Source: Sphingobacteriales bacterium (GTDB lineage Bacteria; Bacteroidota; Bacteroidia; Chitinophagales; CAIOSU01). Taken from it: a stretch of 64,000 nucleotides of DNA. The translations under genes and the position numbers were made by a program. Location of the stretch: positions 62,001 through 126,000 of the forward strand of contig JAIXOI010000037.1 of assembly GCA_027486795.1 (NCBI GenBank), in the 5' to 3' direction. This document shows positions 17,814-27,074 of the stretch, piece by piece. Every line of letters starts with the position of its first letter. Within the stretch, counting starts at the first letter, position 1. The notes below the pieces were generated by a model. It did no database searches, had not been told where the DNA came from, and saw nothing but the letters and a program-made list of their open reading frames with translations.

Positions 17814-20800
17814 ATGAGAATATACATTAAAACTATAGCTACTATAATCCTTTCACTAATCAGTGCAGGTCTTTTCGCACAAGTATTGATACCTGCACCT
17901 TATCTGCCACGCCAGAATGTAATTGTTCAAAACACCGTTACCCTGAGGTGGAATACCGTGCCCGCGGCCACTACCTACGACGTAGAATATGCCAACAATG
18001 CCGCCTTTACCTCGTCTACCACTGTTACGGCCCTTGCCCAACCAAGCCTTGCTTTGCCAACACTTCCGGGCGGTGTATACTATTTTTGGAGGGTGCGTGC
18101 CAATACACCCAGTGGCACATCTGCATGGAGCGCTACCTGGAAGTTTGGACTGTTTTCGCCACCCGATTTTGCCGATCTGGTGTTTTGGATTAGCGCCGAC
18201 GGCCCAGTAAATGTTGACGTAGCCAACCGAGTAACCCAATGGACCGATAGAAGCGGCTTGAACAACCATATAACCCAAGCCAACCCTGCCAAACAACCTC
18301 TGCTGGTAGCCAGCGGTTTTAATGGAAGGCCGGTGGTGCGCTTTGATGGCAGTGATGTGCTTAATGGCGGCGATATTTTGGATATGAACGGCAACAGTCG
18401 TACGGTATTAGTATTGGGTAAATCCAACACCAATACTGGTACTTACTATGCCAAATCGGTTGCTGCAGCGCAAATAAACCGATATGGGCTGTTATATGCC
18501 ACACCTAGATTGGAGTTCGTACACCATGACAATGCCATAAGGCCGCTTGCCCTGAACCGTTCTGGCGGCTCAATTGAAATAATAATGACGGTGGCCGACC
18601 GTTCTGCATCAGTACTTAACTTGCGCATCAACGGTTTTGCAGCAGGCGCACCAGCCTCTGGCATTGCCAACCAAGGTTACAATTTCAACTCTACCTTTCG
18701 TTTTTTGGTGGGTGGATACAATGATGCATCGGACGTGAACGAGTTACTATCATTGAACGGTGACATCGCCGAAATGTTTTTCTATGACCGAGCTTTTCCT
18801 GACTCGATAAGGCAGATTCAAGAACAATATTTAATGGACAAATATTACCCACCTGTAACCCTCGGTGCCGATACTGCCTTTGCATATGGTTTTTGCGGCA
18901 CTACCCTAAGGGCAGGAACGGGCTACAGCACTTACAGTTGGTCGGGTGGTGGCAACACTGCCACCAAAGTAATTACCGCACCCGGATCTTACGCGGTAAC
19001 GGTAACCGATGTTTTCGGTCGCGCATCGGCCGATACCATTGTGGTAAAAATGCCCGACCCTAATTTTGTGGGCAACCCCATTATTTGCCTTGGCGGCAGC
19101 ACTATCTGGAACACTAGCCTACCATCAGGCACCTATACCTTCAATTGGAGCCCGGCAGCCAACACTAGCTCAATAACCATAAGCACGCCGGGCACATACC
19201 GTGTAACTGTAACCGATACAAGTGGTTGCAGCATCGTTTCAAGCCCAGTTACATTCAGTATTGATTCGTTTCAAAATAAAGTAGCCCTGCTTACCGGCCC
19301 TGACACTTCGCTATGCTCTGGCAACAGCCTTGGTTTATCGGCAGGTGCCAGTTTAGTGAGCAGTTACTTGTGGTCAACAAATGACACAGCGCCCACCATT
19401 GTTTTAGACACAACGGGCACATACCAAGTTACGGTTACCAATACCAACAACTGTACGGCTAACCTTGCGGCACCCGTAAACATTACCGGAAGTGGGCCCA
19501 TTTCAAACTTTTCGTTCGATACGATTTGCCTTGGTATCGCCACCCAATTTACCGACCTCAGCACCATACCATTGCCTTACACCGTAAACAATTGGCAATG
19601 GAGCTTTGGTGATGCGGGCACCTCTTCGGCGCAAAGCCCTATGCATACCTATACTGCCGCAGGTACTTACAATGCCACACTTATCTCAACATCCGACAGC
19701 GGTTGTATCAGCTCGCCCATTACCAAACAAGTAATAGTTAGGCCAGCCATTACAGCCAGGTTTAACGATACACTGGCCTGCATTAACGCCCCTGCCCTGT
19801 TCTTTGATGCTAGCACTGCAACAGCCCCTGATGAGATAATAACATGGAACTGGGACTTTGGAAACACAACCACCTCAAACCTAAACAACCCACAATCGTC
19901 TTACGCTGCGTTGGGCATCTACCCCGTGAGCTTAACCGTTGGCTCACAATTGGGTTGTACGGATACCATTATTCAAAACATAACGGTAAGCAACACTGCA
20001 CCGCAGCCAGGTACTTTTGACTTTACCGCCCCACAACCAAATGGATTAAACATTACCACGCCAACCATAGTTTTCCAATGGCAACCATCGGCTAATGCGG
20101 TAAGGTATAGATTACAAGTATCAACTAACAGCAACTTTACGAACCCGATTGTAAATACAGTATTAACCCAAACGATTTACAGCACAGCAATCATCCCTTT
20201 TTCGCAAAGCACCTATTATTACCAAGTAAGCGCTTTTAACGTTTGCAACGACAGCATAACAAGTAATGTAATGCAGTTTTACCGGTTTACACCATCTGTG
20301 TTACCAAGTGTTACCCAACTGTGGGTAATGGCCGATGGGCAATTGGTTAAAAACGGATCGAATTTTGTAAGCAGTTGGATAGACCAAACTGGCAATGGAA
20401 ACAACCTGAACCAGGCCGGAAGTGGGCAGCAACCGCTTTGGGTTGACAGCATTGCCTTATTAAAAAACAAACCTACCTTTAGATTTGACGGTAGCGATTT
20501 TTTAAACGGCGGAGACATCCTCTCATTGGGCAATAGCACCTGGCATTTTTTTGTTATCGGACGAATGAACGCTAACGATAACACCTATTTTGCAAAATCG
20601 CTGTTGGCAAATGCCAGCAACCGATATGGACTCATTCGAAGTGCAAACCAGCTTATCCATTTAGTGCACGACAATGTAGTGGTATTGGAGGCCAAAGCGC
20701 AAGCAGTTTTTGGTAAATACGAATTGGTGCATACCAACCTAAACCGGATAAGCGGCATTCTAGAACTTTACCGAAACAGTTCTATGTTAGCGCAAAGTGG

Positions 20801-23453
20801 TGGGCTTATTTCTTCATATAGTAACACCAGTAACAGCCGATTTTTGGTCGGCGCTTACAATGGTGCCGTAGATAATATACAAGGGCTTTACCTTGACGGA
20901 AACATTGCCGAAATTATTGGCATCGACTCCACCCTAACCCAAACACAAATAGAACTAATTGAGAGATACCTTTACCATAAATACAGTGGCCCTGTTTGGT
21001 TAGGGCCTGACATTAAAATAGATTACGGATTTTGCGATACGGTAATACTGAATGCAACCGATAGATACGCAAAATACCTTTGGAGCACCGGCGACTCGAC
21101 ACGCACCTTACGCATCAACAAAACAGGTACTTATTGGGTGCAAGTAACCGACGTTTTCGACCAAATATATCGAGACACCGTTAATGTTACTTTACCATCG
21201 GTGGCGTTGCCTACTGTAAGTAGTATTTGCCTTGGCGACTCAATAGTTTGGAATGCCAACTTGGGGCCAAACTACACCTATGAATGGAACGTAGGCGACA
21301 CTACCAGCAGCTTGGCCATCACCAGCCCAGGCATTTACTTCATCAGTATATCTGATACCAACAACCCGCAATGCACCTACATATCCGACCCACATACCGT
21401 AACCTTAGATTCTTTTGCCTTAACCACCACCCTTGGGCCAGATACTACAGTATGCGGTGGTGCAACCATTGGGCTACAAAGCAGCACGCAAAATATAATT
21501 GCCTACAACTGGTCTGACAACAGCAATACGAGCACTATATTGGTAAACAACCCGGGCATCTATTGGGTAAATGTGCTAAATGTAACTGGCTGCCAAGCCA
21601 GCGATACTATTGAGATAACTACCTCAGGGGTTTTGGCAAACGGAAACTTTACCGTACCCAATGCATTCTGTTTGGGCGATACCAGCTATTTTACCAATAC
21701 CAGTACCATACAGAGTCCTTACAATATAACGGGTTACCAGTGGAATTTTGGTACAACTACAGATACCTCAACTTTGCAAAACCCTAGCTACTATTTTGAT
21801 AGTGCTGCTACTTACACGGTCAGCCTTGAAGTAACCGCCGACTCAGGTTGCGTATCAAGTTTGGCTAAAACCGTGCAGGTGTTTAACAAACCTACTACCA
21901 AGTTTAGCTACCAAATTGGCTGTGCCGGAGCACCTATCGGTTTCTCAGACCAAAGCGTAGGCGTGGCTAACGATGCCATAAACCAATGGCTGTGGACGTT
22001 TGGCGACGATAGCACCTCAACCCAGCGAAACACAAGCCATGTATACGAGCAAGCAGGTATTTACGCGGTGAGCCTTACGGTTACATCGGCCACTGGCTGT
22101 CAGTCCACTTTTACGGATACATTGGAGGTGTACCCTGAGTTGATAGTGGATATTGAAGCCGAGAACCTATGCTTCGGCGAAACTACCCAGTTTACCGATG
22201 CCAGCCCGGGCTTCTCCAACATCTCCTGGATTTGGGATTTTGGCGACTTTACTGGCATCAGCACCCAACAGAACCCCACACACAACTATACTCAAACGGG
22301 TTCTTTCTTGGTGAGTTTAACCGTTAAAAACGCACTGGGCTGCGAAACAACCACCTTCGATACTATAAGTATTGTGCAATCGCCTACTGCTAATTTTACC
22401 TACAATGTGGCTTGCGAGAGCTCCAACTTTAGGCTGAATGATGCTAGCACTATAGCCGGAAACGACCCGATAACCAAGTGGCTTTGGGAGTTTAACGATG
22501 GTGGGCTGCCCTCAAACGCACCTAACCCGGTGCGCACTTACGATACCACAGGTACCTTTGGTGTAACCTTAAGCATTGAATCGGCAAACGGATGCCCTGC
22601 AACAATTACCAAACCGGTAACCATTGCCCCAGCCCCGATTGCATCGTTTACCTTTACGCCCGATTATGGTGCAGCGCCGCTACCAGTAACGTATACCAAC
22701 ACGAGTACCGGTGCGCTAAGTTACCAGTGGTATTTTAGTGATGGCGCCTACACTACCGACCAAGACCCAGTGCACACCTTTACTTACAACAGCGATTTTA
22801 CAACCACTTTGGTAGCCACCGGCCCTGGAGGATGCAAGGATACGTTTAGCAGCAATATTACCGTTAACATCTCGACACTGGACATAGCGGTGGTAGAAAT
22901 TGATGTGCAAAACGTAAATGGCCGTGTACGTCCATTTGCAACCATTATTAACCAAGGTACGCGCAACGTAGACCACTATTTCCTTACTGCTACGCTGGGC
23001 GATGGTTCGCGCATTACGGAGCGCGTAGATTCTTTCTTGGCATCGGGCACGGGCATGATATACTACTTTGTAGCAGGTTACGAAGCCACCGAGTACCAGG
23101 CAAACTCATTCCTATGTATACAAGCATCGCAGCCAAATGATGAGATAGACGACAATGCCCTGAACGATAGGCTTTGCAAACCGTTGGAAAACGATATACG
23201 CATAGTGCCTCCATACCCTAACCCTACTAATGGCTCGGTATCCTTCGAAATTTTGATGCCACGGGAGGCCAAACTTAAAGTGGAAATGTACGATGTGCTT
23301 GGACACAAGCTGATGGATGTATACAACGCTACGGCACCTAAAGGCACCCAAACTTTTAAGCTTGACCTAAACGGCTACCCGCGCGGCGTGTATATTTTGA
23401 AAGTGCGCTTTAACGATACTGATGACTACATATTTAAGTTTGTGGCAGAGTAA
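17814..23453 (+). CDS. Giant secreted protein with duplicated Fn3/LamG-like modules, PKD domains and T9SS sorting domain
   Basis: 1879 residues. A signal peptide (1-22, cleavage LFA|Q23) is followed by an Fn3-like domain (about 26-112) and a LamG/concanavalin-like domain (about 118-345, LVFWISADGPV...WTDRSGLNNH). Ig/gliding-type beta repeats and two PKD domains follow (about 562-725, e.g. WQWSFGD). A second Fn3 (about 729-820) and second LamG-like domain (about 826-1060) repeat the opening architecture. Next come five more PKD domains (about 1275-1680), a CARDB-like domain and a type A T9SS C-terminal domain (about 1799-1879, starting YPNPTNGSVSFEI). It should be exported by Sec, carried across the outer membrane by T9SS and attached to the surface or released. 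An adhesive or glycan-binding role is inferred; no catalytic motif is visible. Confidence 0.88.
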   Translation: MRIYIKTIATIILSLISAGLFAQVLIPAPYLPRQNVIVQNTVTLRWNTVPAATTYDVEYANNAAFTSSTTVTALAQPSLALPTLPGGVYYFWRVRANTPSGTSAWSATWKFGLFSPPDFADLVFWISADGPVNVDVANRVTQWTDRSGLNNHITQANPAKQPLLVASGFNGRPVVRFDGSDVLNGGDILDMNGNSRTVLVLGKSNTNTGTYYAKSVAAAQINRYGLLYATPRLEFVHHDNAIRPLALNRSGGSIEIIMTVADRSASVLNLRINGFAAGAPASGIANQGYNFNSTFRFLVGGYNDASDVNELLSLNGDIAEMFFYDRAFPDSIRQIQEQYLMDKYYPPVTLGADTAFAYGFCGTTLRAGTGYSTYSWSGGGNTATKVITAPGSYAVTVTDVFGRASADTIVVKMPDPNFVGNPIICLGGSTIWNTSLPSGTYTFNWSPAANTSSITISTPGTYRVTVTDTSGCSIVSSPVTFSIDSFQNKVALLTGPDTSLCSGNSLGLSAGASLVSSYLWSTNDTAPTIVLDTTGTYQVTVTNTNNCTANLAAPVNITGSGPISNFSFDTICLGIATQFTDLSTIPLPYTVNNWQWSFGDAGTSSAQSPMHTYTAAGTYNATLISTSDSGCISSPITKQVIVRPAITARFNDTLACINAPALFFDASTATAPDEIITWNWDFGNTTTSNLNNPQSSYAALGIYPVSLTVGSQLGCTDTIIQNITVSNTAPQPGTFDFTAPQPNGLNITTPTIVFQWQPSANAVRYRLQVSTNSNFTNPIVNTVLTQTIYSTAIIPFSQSTYYYQVSAFNVCNDSITSNVMQFYRFTPSVLPSVTQLWVMADGQLVKNGSNFVSSWIDQTGNGNNLNQAGSGQQPLWVDSIALLKNKPTFRFDGSDFLNGGDILSLGNSTWHFFVIGRMNANDNTYFAKSLLANASNRYGLIRSANQLIHLVHDNVVVLEAKAQAVFGKYELVHTNLNRISGILELYRNSSMLAQSGGLISSYSNTSNSRFLVGAYNGAVDNIQGLYLDGNIAEIIGIDSTLTQTQIELIERYLYHKYSGPVWLGPDIKIDYGFCDTVILNATDRYAKYLWSTGDSTRTLRINKTGTYWVQVTDVFDQIYRDTVNVTLPSVALPTVSSICLGDSIVWNANLGPNYTYEWNVGDTTSSLAITSPGIYFISISDTNNPQCTYISDPHTVTLDSFALTTTLGPDTTVCGGATIGLQSSTQNIIAYNWSDNSNTSTILVNNPGIYWVNVLNVTGCQASDTIEITTSGVLANGNFTVPNAFCLGDTSYFTNTSTIQSPYNITGYQWNFGTTTDTSTLQNPSYYFDSAATYTVSLEVTADSGCVSSLAKTVQVFNKPTTKFSYQIGCAGAPIGFSDQSVGVANDAINQWLWTFGDDSTSTQRNTSHVYEQAGIYAVSLTVTSATGCQSTFTDTLEVYPELIVDIEAENLCFGETTQFTDASPGFSNISWIWDFGDFTGISTQQNPTHNYTQTGSFLVSLTVKNALGCETTTFDTISIVQSPTANFTYNVACESSNFRLNDASTIAGNDPITKWLWEFNDGGLPSNAPNPVRTYDTTGTFGVTLSIESANGCPATITKPVTIAPAPIASFTFTPDYGAAPLPVTYTNTSTGALSYQWYFSDGAYTTDQDPVHTFTYNSDFTTTLVATGPGGCKDTFSSNITVNISTLDIAVVEIDVQNVNGRVRPFATIINQGTRNVDHYFLTATLGDGSRITERVDSFLASGTGMIYYFVAGYEATEYQANSFLCIQASQPNDEIDDNALNDRLCKPLENDIRIVPPYPNPTNGSVSFEILMPREAKLKVEMYDVLGHKLMDVYNATAPKGTQTFKLDLNGYPRGVYILKVRFNDTDDYIFKFVAE

Positions 23454-23531
23454 AACTTAAGTTAAGAGTTACGAGTTAGTGGTTGCGAGTTATTAATTCT
23501 GTCGGGTTACATTTCTGACAGCAACAATTGG

Positions 23532-23539
23532 TACATTTG
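23532..23539 (+). promoter_or_regulatory. -7 promoter element upstream of purN
   Basis: TACATTTG, an exact TAnnTTTG match, 60 bases before the purN GTG. No TTG occurs at the expected upstream spacing. Short direct repeats (GAGTTA units at 23465-23492 and TTTTCAAATT units at 23561-23594) flank it. Confidence 0.35.
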
Positions 23540-23599
23540 CTACTTGGAAAACCCTATTCATTTTCAAATTAGCTTATTTTCAAATTTTCAAATTAACCA

Positions 23600-24175
23600 G
23601 TGATCAACATTGCCATTTTTGCGTCGGGAACAGGCAGTAATGCCCAAAATATTTTCAATCAATTCAAGGCCGAACCCAAAGCGCATATAGCGCTGATAGT
23701 GAGCAATAAAGACGATGCAGGGGTGTTGGAATTTGCCGAACAGCACGAAATACCGTATGCCATATTGGGCAAAGACGAAATGGATGATGAGGAGACTGTA
23801 ATGGCTGCGCTAGAGTACCATAAAATAGACTTTATTGTGTTGGCTGGCTATTTATTGCTGGTGCCCAAGTATTTGATAAAAGCATTTCCTAGTCGAATAG
23901 TGAACATTCACCCAGCATTGCTGCCAGCACATGGCGGCAAGGGCATGTACGGCATGAAAGTGCACGAGGCCGTAAAAGCAGCTGGTGATGCCGAAACAGG
24001 TATAACCATACACTACGTGAACGAACAATTTGATGAAGGCGAAACCATAGCCCAAATGCGCTGCGAGGTAGCCCCTAATGACACTGCCGACGACATCCGC
24101 CGAAAAGTGCAAGAGCTAGAGCATGAGCACTATCCACAGGTGATTAAGGATTTAGTAAAAAAGCTCTCGAAGTAG
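23600..24175 (+). CDS. purN: Phosphoribosylglycinamide formyltransferase
   Basis: 191 residues, standard length. The N-terminus INIAIFASGTGSNAQNI binds the phosphate of glycinamide ribonucleotide. VLAGYLLLVPKYLIKAFPSRIVNIHPALLPAHGGKGMYG carries the catalytic Asn/His motif (NIHPALLPA), and GITIHYVNEQFDEGETIAQ supplies the catalytic Asp. It uses 10-formyltetrahydrofolate for the third step of purine synthesis. The start is a GTG, the only sensible start given the conserved first strand. purH follows after 284 bases, so two purine genes are neighbours but have separate promoter signals. Confidence 0.96.
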   Translation: MINIAIFASGTGSNAQNIFNQFKAEPKAHIALIVSNKDDAGVLEFAEQHEIPYAILGKDEMDDEETVMAALEYHKIDFIVLAGYLLLVPKYLIKAFPSRIVNIHPALLPAHGGKGMYGMKVHEAVKAAGDAETGITIHYVNEQFDEGETIAQMRCEVAPNDTADDIRRKVQELEHEHYPQVIKDLVKKLSK

Positions 24176-24179
24176 TCAA

Positions 24180-24232
24180 TTGGCTTTTTTGTCGACAGTT
24201 TCAGGTCCGTTTTGTCGACAGAAAAAGGCCAA
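24180..24232. repeat. Imperfect inverted repeat with twin GTCGAC cores after purN
   Basis: TTGGCTTTTTTGTCGACA (from about 24180) pairs with TGTCGACAGAAAAAGGCCAA (to 24232), with one mismatch and one or two bulged bases. The hairpin stem would be about 18 bp with a loop of about 16 bases. It begins immediately after the purN stop. It lacks a clean trailing T tract on the plus strand, so a terminator or processing element is possible but not proven. Confidence 0.45.
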
Positions 24233-24389
24233 ACGGAAAATTGTGCAGAAATTGAAGAAGGTTTTGGTACTAAAATACGCCATTGCCTCATTGGCTTTCA
24301 TTAATGACCTTTTGCCATTATCCACACAATGTAAAAAACCTGTTGAAACAATTCTAGGTAAGGGCAATAAAAAGCATTTTTGTTCGTAG

Positions 24390-24417
24390 TTTGTGTGGGT
24401 AGGTTTTGATACTTTTG
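24390..24417 (+). promoter_or_regulatory. Promoter for purH
   Basis: TTTG at 24390-24393 is followed after 16 bases by TACTTTTG (24410-24417), an exact TAnnTTTG match. The spacing is one base below the usual range. The element sits 42 bases before the GTG at 24460 and inside the longer open frame. This argues that translation begins at 24460 and not at the upstream TTG. Confidence 0.5.
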
Positions 24418-24459
24418 CAGTATCCAAGTCTCCACCCGCTAAATTCTATATTCTCGATT

Positions 24460-25977
24460 GTGAAGAAGATCAAATCCGCTCTGGTATCTGTATTTTATAA
24501 AGACGAGTTGGCCCCTATTGTACACGAAATGCACCGTTTGGGCATTACTATGTACTCTACTGGCGGCACACAAGCCTTTATCGAAAATGAAGGCCTGCCT
24601 GTAATTTCTGTTGAAAGCCTTACTTCTTATCCATCCATTTTAGGTGGCCGCGTAAAAACATTGCACCCAAAAGTGTTCGGAGGAATATTGGCCCGCCGAG
24701 AAAACCAAAGCGATGCCGCCCAACTGGAAACCTACGAGATACCGGAAATTGATTTGGTGATTGTAGACCTCTACCCCTTTGAGGAAACCGTAGCCCAAAC
24801 CAATGACGAAGAAGAAATAATAGAGAAAATTGATATTGGCGGCGTATCGCTTATTCGTGCCGCGGCCAAAAACTATAATGACGTATTGATAGTAGCAGCG
24901 CGTAACTACTACAGCGAGCTGCTTGAGCTTTTGAAAGACAAACAAGGCTTTACGAGCCAAGAGGACCGCCGGTTGTTTGCTGCACGCGCATTTGATACCT
25001 GCAGCCACTACGATACCCAAATTTTTAAATACCTGGCCGAGGGCCAAGGCCTATCAGGTTTCCGCCAGAGCTATACTGGGGGGCGCACTTTGCGCTACGG
25101 CGAAAACCCGCACCAGCAGGCCAAGTTTTATGGCGAGTTGGAAGATGTATTTGAAGTGCTGGGCGGCAAAGAACTGAGCTACAACAATCTAGTAGATGTA
25201 GATGCGGCCGTGAACCTAGTAGCCGAGTTTTCGGAGCCAACCTTTTTGGTTATAAAGCATACTAACGCTTGCGGCGTTGCATCGCGACCAACCGTATTGG
25301 AGGCTTGGAAAGCAGCTTTGGCCGGCGACCCTGTTTCGGCATTTGGTGGCATTCTGGCTACCAATACCAAAATTGACAAAGCCACTGCAGAGGCCATCAA
25401 CGAAATTTTCTTTGAAGTATTAATTGCGCCTGATTTTGACGAGGAAAGCGTACAAGTATTTGCCAGCAAAAAGAACCGCATCCTCATTAAGCAAAAGAAA
25501 GCCATTACCCCGGGCAAGCAGTTTAAAAACTTGCTTAACGGCGTAATTGAGCAAGACCCAGATTGGAAAACCGAAACGGCTACCGACCTTACCCCGGTAA
25601 CCACTACCCTGCCAACCGAGGCACAGATACAAGATATGTTGTTTGCCAACAAATTGGTAAAACACCTAAAATCGAATACCATTGTATTGGCTAAAGACGG
25701 ACAATTGTTGGCTATGGGCTGCGGCCAAACCAGCCGTGTAGATGCCTTGGAACAAGCTATTGCCAAAGCGAAGAAATTCGGATTCGATATTACTGGAGCT
25801 GCTATGGCCAGCGATGCCTTCTTTCCTTTCCCTGATTGTGTGGAGATAGCCGACAAAGCGGGCATTAAGGCAGTTATACAGCCTGGGGGCTCCATAAAAG
25901 ACAAAGATTCAATAGATTACTGCAATCAACATGGCATGGCAATGGTAACCACCGGCACCAGGCATTTTAAACACTGA
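24460..25977 (+). CDS. purH: Bifunctional AICAR transformylase / IMP cyclohydrolase
   Basis: 505 residues from a GTG. KKIKSALVSVFYKDELAPIV and YSTGGTQAFIENEGL are the IMP cyclohydrolase (MGS-like) domain, with LGGRVKTLHPKVFGGILARR typical of PurH. The transformylase part has RYGENPHQQAKFYGE, VIKHTNACGVA (the catalytic Lys-His region) and the end VIQPGGSIKDKDSIDYCNQHGMAMVTTGTRHFKH. It catalyses the last two steps to IMP. The frame is open upstream to a TTG at 24406, but homologues begin near KKIKSALVS and the promoter lies between, so I chose 24460. Confidence 0.96.
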   Translation: MKKIKSALVSVFYKDELAPIVHEMHRLGITMYSTGGTQAFIENEGLPVISVESLTSYPSILGGRVKTLHPKVFGGILARRENQSDAAQLETYEIPEIDLVIVDLYPFEETVAQTNDEEEIIEKIDIGGVSLIRAAAKNYNDVLIVAARNYYSELLELLKDKQGFTSQEDRRLFAARAFDTCSHYDTQIFKYLAEGQGLSGFRQSYTGGRTLRYGENPHQQAKFYGELEDVFEVLGGKELSYNNLVDVDAAVNLVAEFSEPTFLVIKHTNACGVASRPTVLEAWKAALAGDPVSAFGGILATNTKIDKATAEAINEIFFEVLIAPDFDEESVQVFASKKNRILIKQKKAITPGKQFKNLLNGVIEQDPDWKTETATDLTPVTTTLPTEAQIQDMLFANKLVKHLKSNTIVLAKDGQLLAMGCGQTSRVDALEQAIAKAKKFGFDITGAAMASDAFFPFPDCVEIADKAGIKAVIQPGGSIKDKDSIDYCNQHGMAMVTTGTRHFKH

Positions 25978-26026
25978 CAAAAAACGCTGGAGAAATTTTA
26001 ATATTTTAACAGCATAGAAAACATAT

Positions 26027-27049
26027 ATGGCGCTGTTCAATTTTTTCAACCAAGAAATAGCTATTGACCTCGGGACGGCCAATACCCTTATCATTCACGA
26101 CAATAAAGTGGTGGTAGACGAGCCGTCGATTGTAGCTATAGACCGCACCACCAATAAGGTGATCGCCGTAGGCAAGCGGGCAATGCAAATGCACGAGAAA
26201 ACCCACGAGAATATCAAGACCGTTCGGCCGTTAAAGGATGGCGTAATAGCCGACTTTAACGCTGCCGAGAACATGATACGCGAAATGATAAAGATGATTT
26301 ACAAGAGCAAGCCACTCTTTAGCCCATCTTATACCATGGTTATTTGTATTCCGTCGGGCATCACTGAAGTAGAGAAACGTGCAGTAAAAGATTCTGCCGA
26401 GCAAGCAGGGGCCCGCGAAGTGTGGCTAATATATGAGCCAATGGCTGCTGCCATCGGTATCGGTATTGATGTGGAGGAGCCCGTAGGCAACATGATTATA
26501 GACATAGGCGGTGGTACAACAGAAATTGCCGTTATAGCCCTTTCGGGTATCGTTTGCGACCAATCGATTCGTGTAGCAGGTGATGAGTTTACGTTAGATA
26601 TTATCGACTTTATGCGCCGCCAGCACAATATGATGATTGGGGAGCGTACTGCTGAAAATATTAAAATACACGTAGGTTCTGCCTTGACTGAGTTGGACAA
26701 TCCGCCAGATGATTTTGCTGTAAACGGCCGCGATTTGATGACGGGAATACCAAAGCAGATCATGGTATCCTACTCAGAGATTGCCCATGCCATCGATAAA
26801 TCAATCTCTAAGATTGAGGAGGCAGTATTGAAAGGCTTGGAGACTACTCCACCAGAGTTAGCAGCCGACATATACAAAACCGGCTTATACCTTACTGGTG
26901 GCGGAGCTTTGATCCGTGGATTGGACAAACGACTTTCGCAAAAAACAAAACTGCCCGTGCACGTAGCCGAAGACCCGCTTAGGGCCGTAGTGCGTGGCAC
27001 TGGCAAAGCTTTGAAAAACATTGGTAAGTTCTCGTTCTTGATGGGCTAA
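26027..27049 (+). CDS. mreB: Rod-shape determining actin homologue MreB
   Basis: 340 residues. EIAIDLGTANTLI (phosphate 1), NMIIDIGGGTTEIAVIAL (phosphate 2) and GLYLTGGGALIRGLDKRL (adenosine motif) define the actin-fold ATPase. It polymerises under the inner membrane and guides lateral cell-wall synthesis. It begins 49 bases after purH and is the first gene of the mreBCD-mrdA-rodA operon, which indicates a rod-shaped or elongated cell. Confidence 0.97.
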   Translation: MALFNFFNQEIAIDLGTANTLIIHDNKVVVDEPSIVAIDRTTNKVIAVGKRAMQMHEKTHENIKTVRPLKDGVIADFNAAENMIREMIKMIYKSKPLFSPSYTMVICIPSGITEVEKRAVKDSAEQAGAREVWLIYEPMAAAIGIGIDVEEPVGNMIIDIGGGTTEIAVIALSGIVCDQSIRVAGDEFTLDIIDFMRRQHNMMIGERTAENIKIHVGSALTELDNPPDDFAVNGRDLMTGIPKQIMVSYSEIAHAIDKSISKIEEAVLKGLETTPPELAADIYKTGLYLTGGGALIRGLDKRLSQKTKLPVHVAEDPLRAVVRGTGKALKNIGKFSFLMG

Positions 27050-27074
27050 TAATAAAATATTGGAGGCCAGTTGA

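Noticed and set aside
24180-24389. 69-codon frame between purN and purH
   Set aside because: Overlaps the hairpin element, has low-complexity basic composition and resembles no protein; the region is better explained as intergenic.
24406-24459. Longer N-terminus for PurH from a TTG
   Set aside because: The extra 18 residues are not part of the conserved PurH start, and the best promoter box lies inside them.
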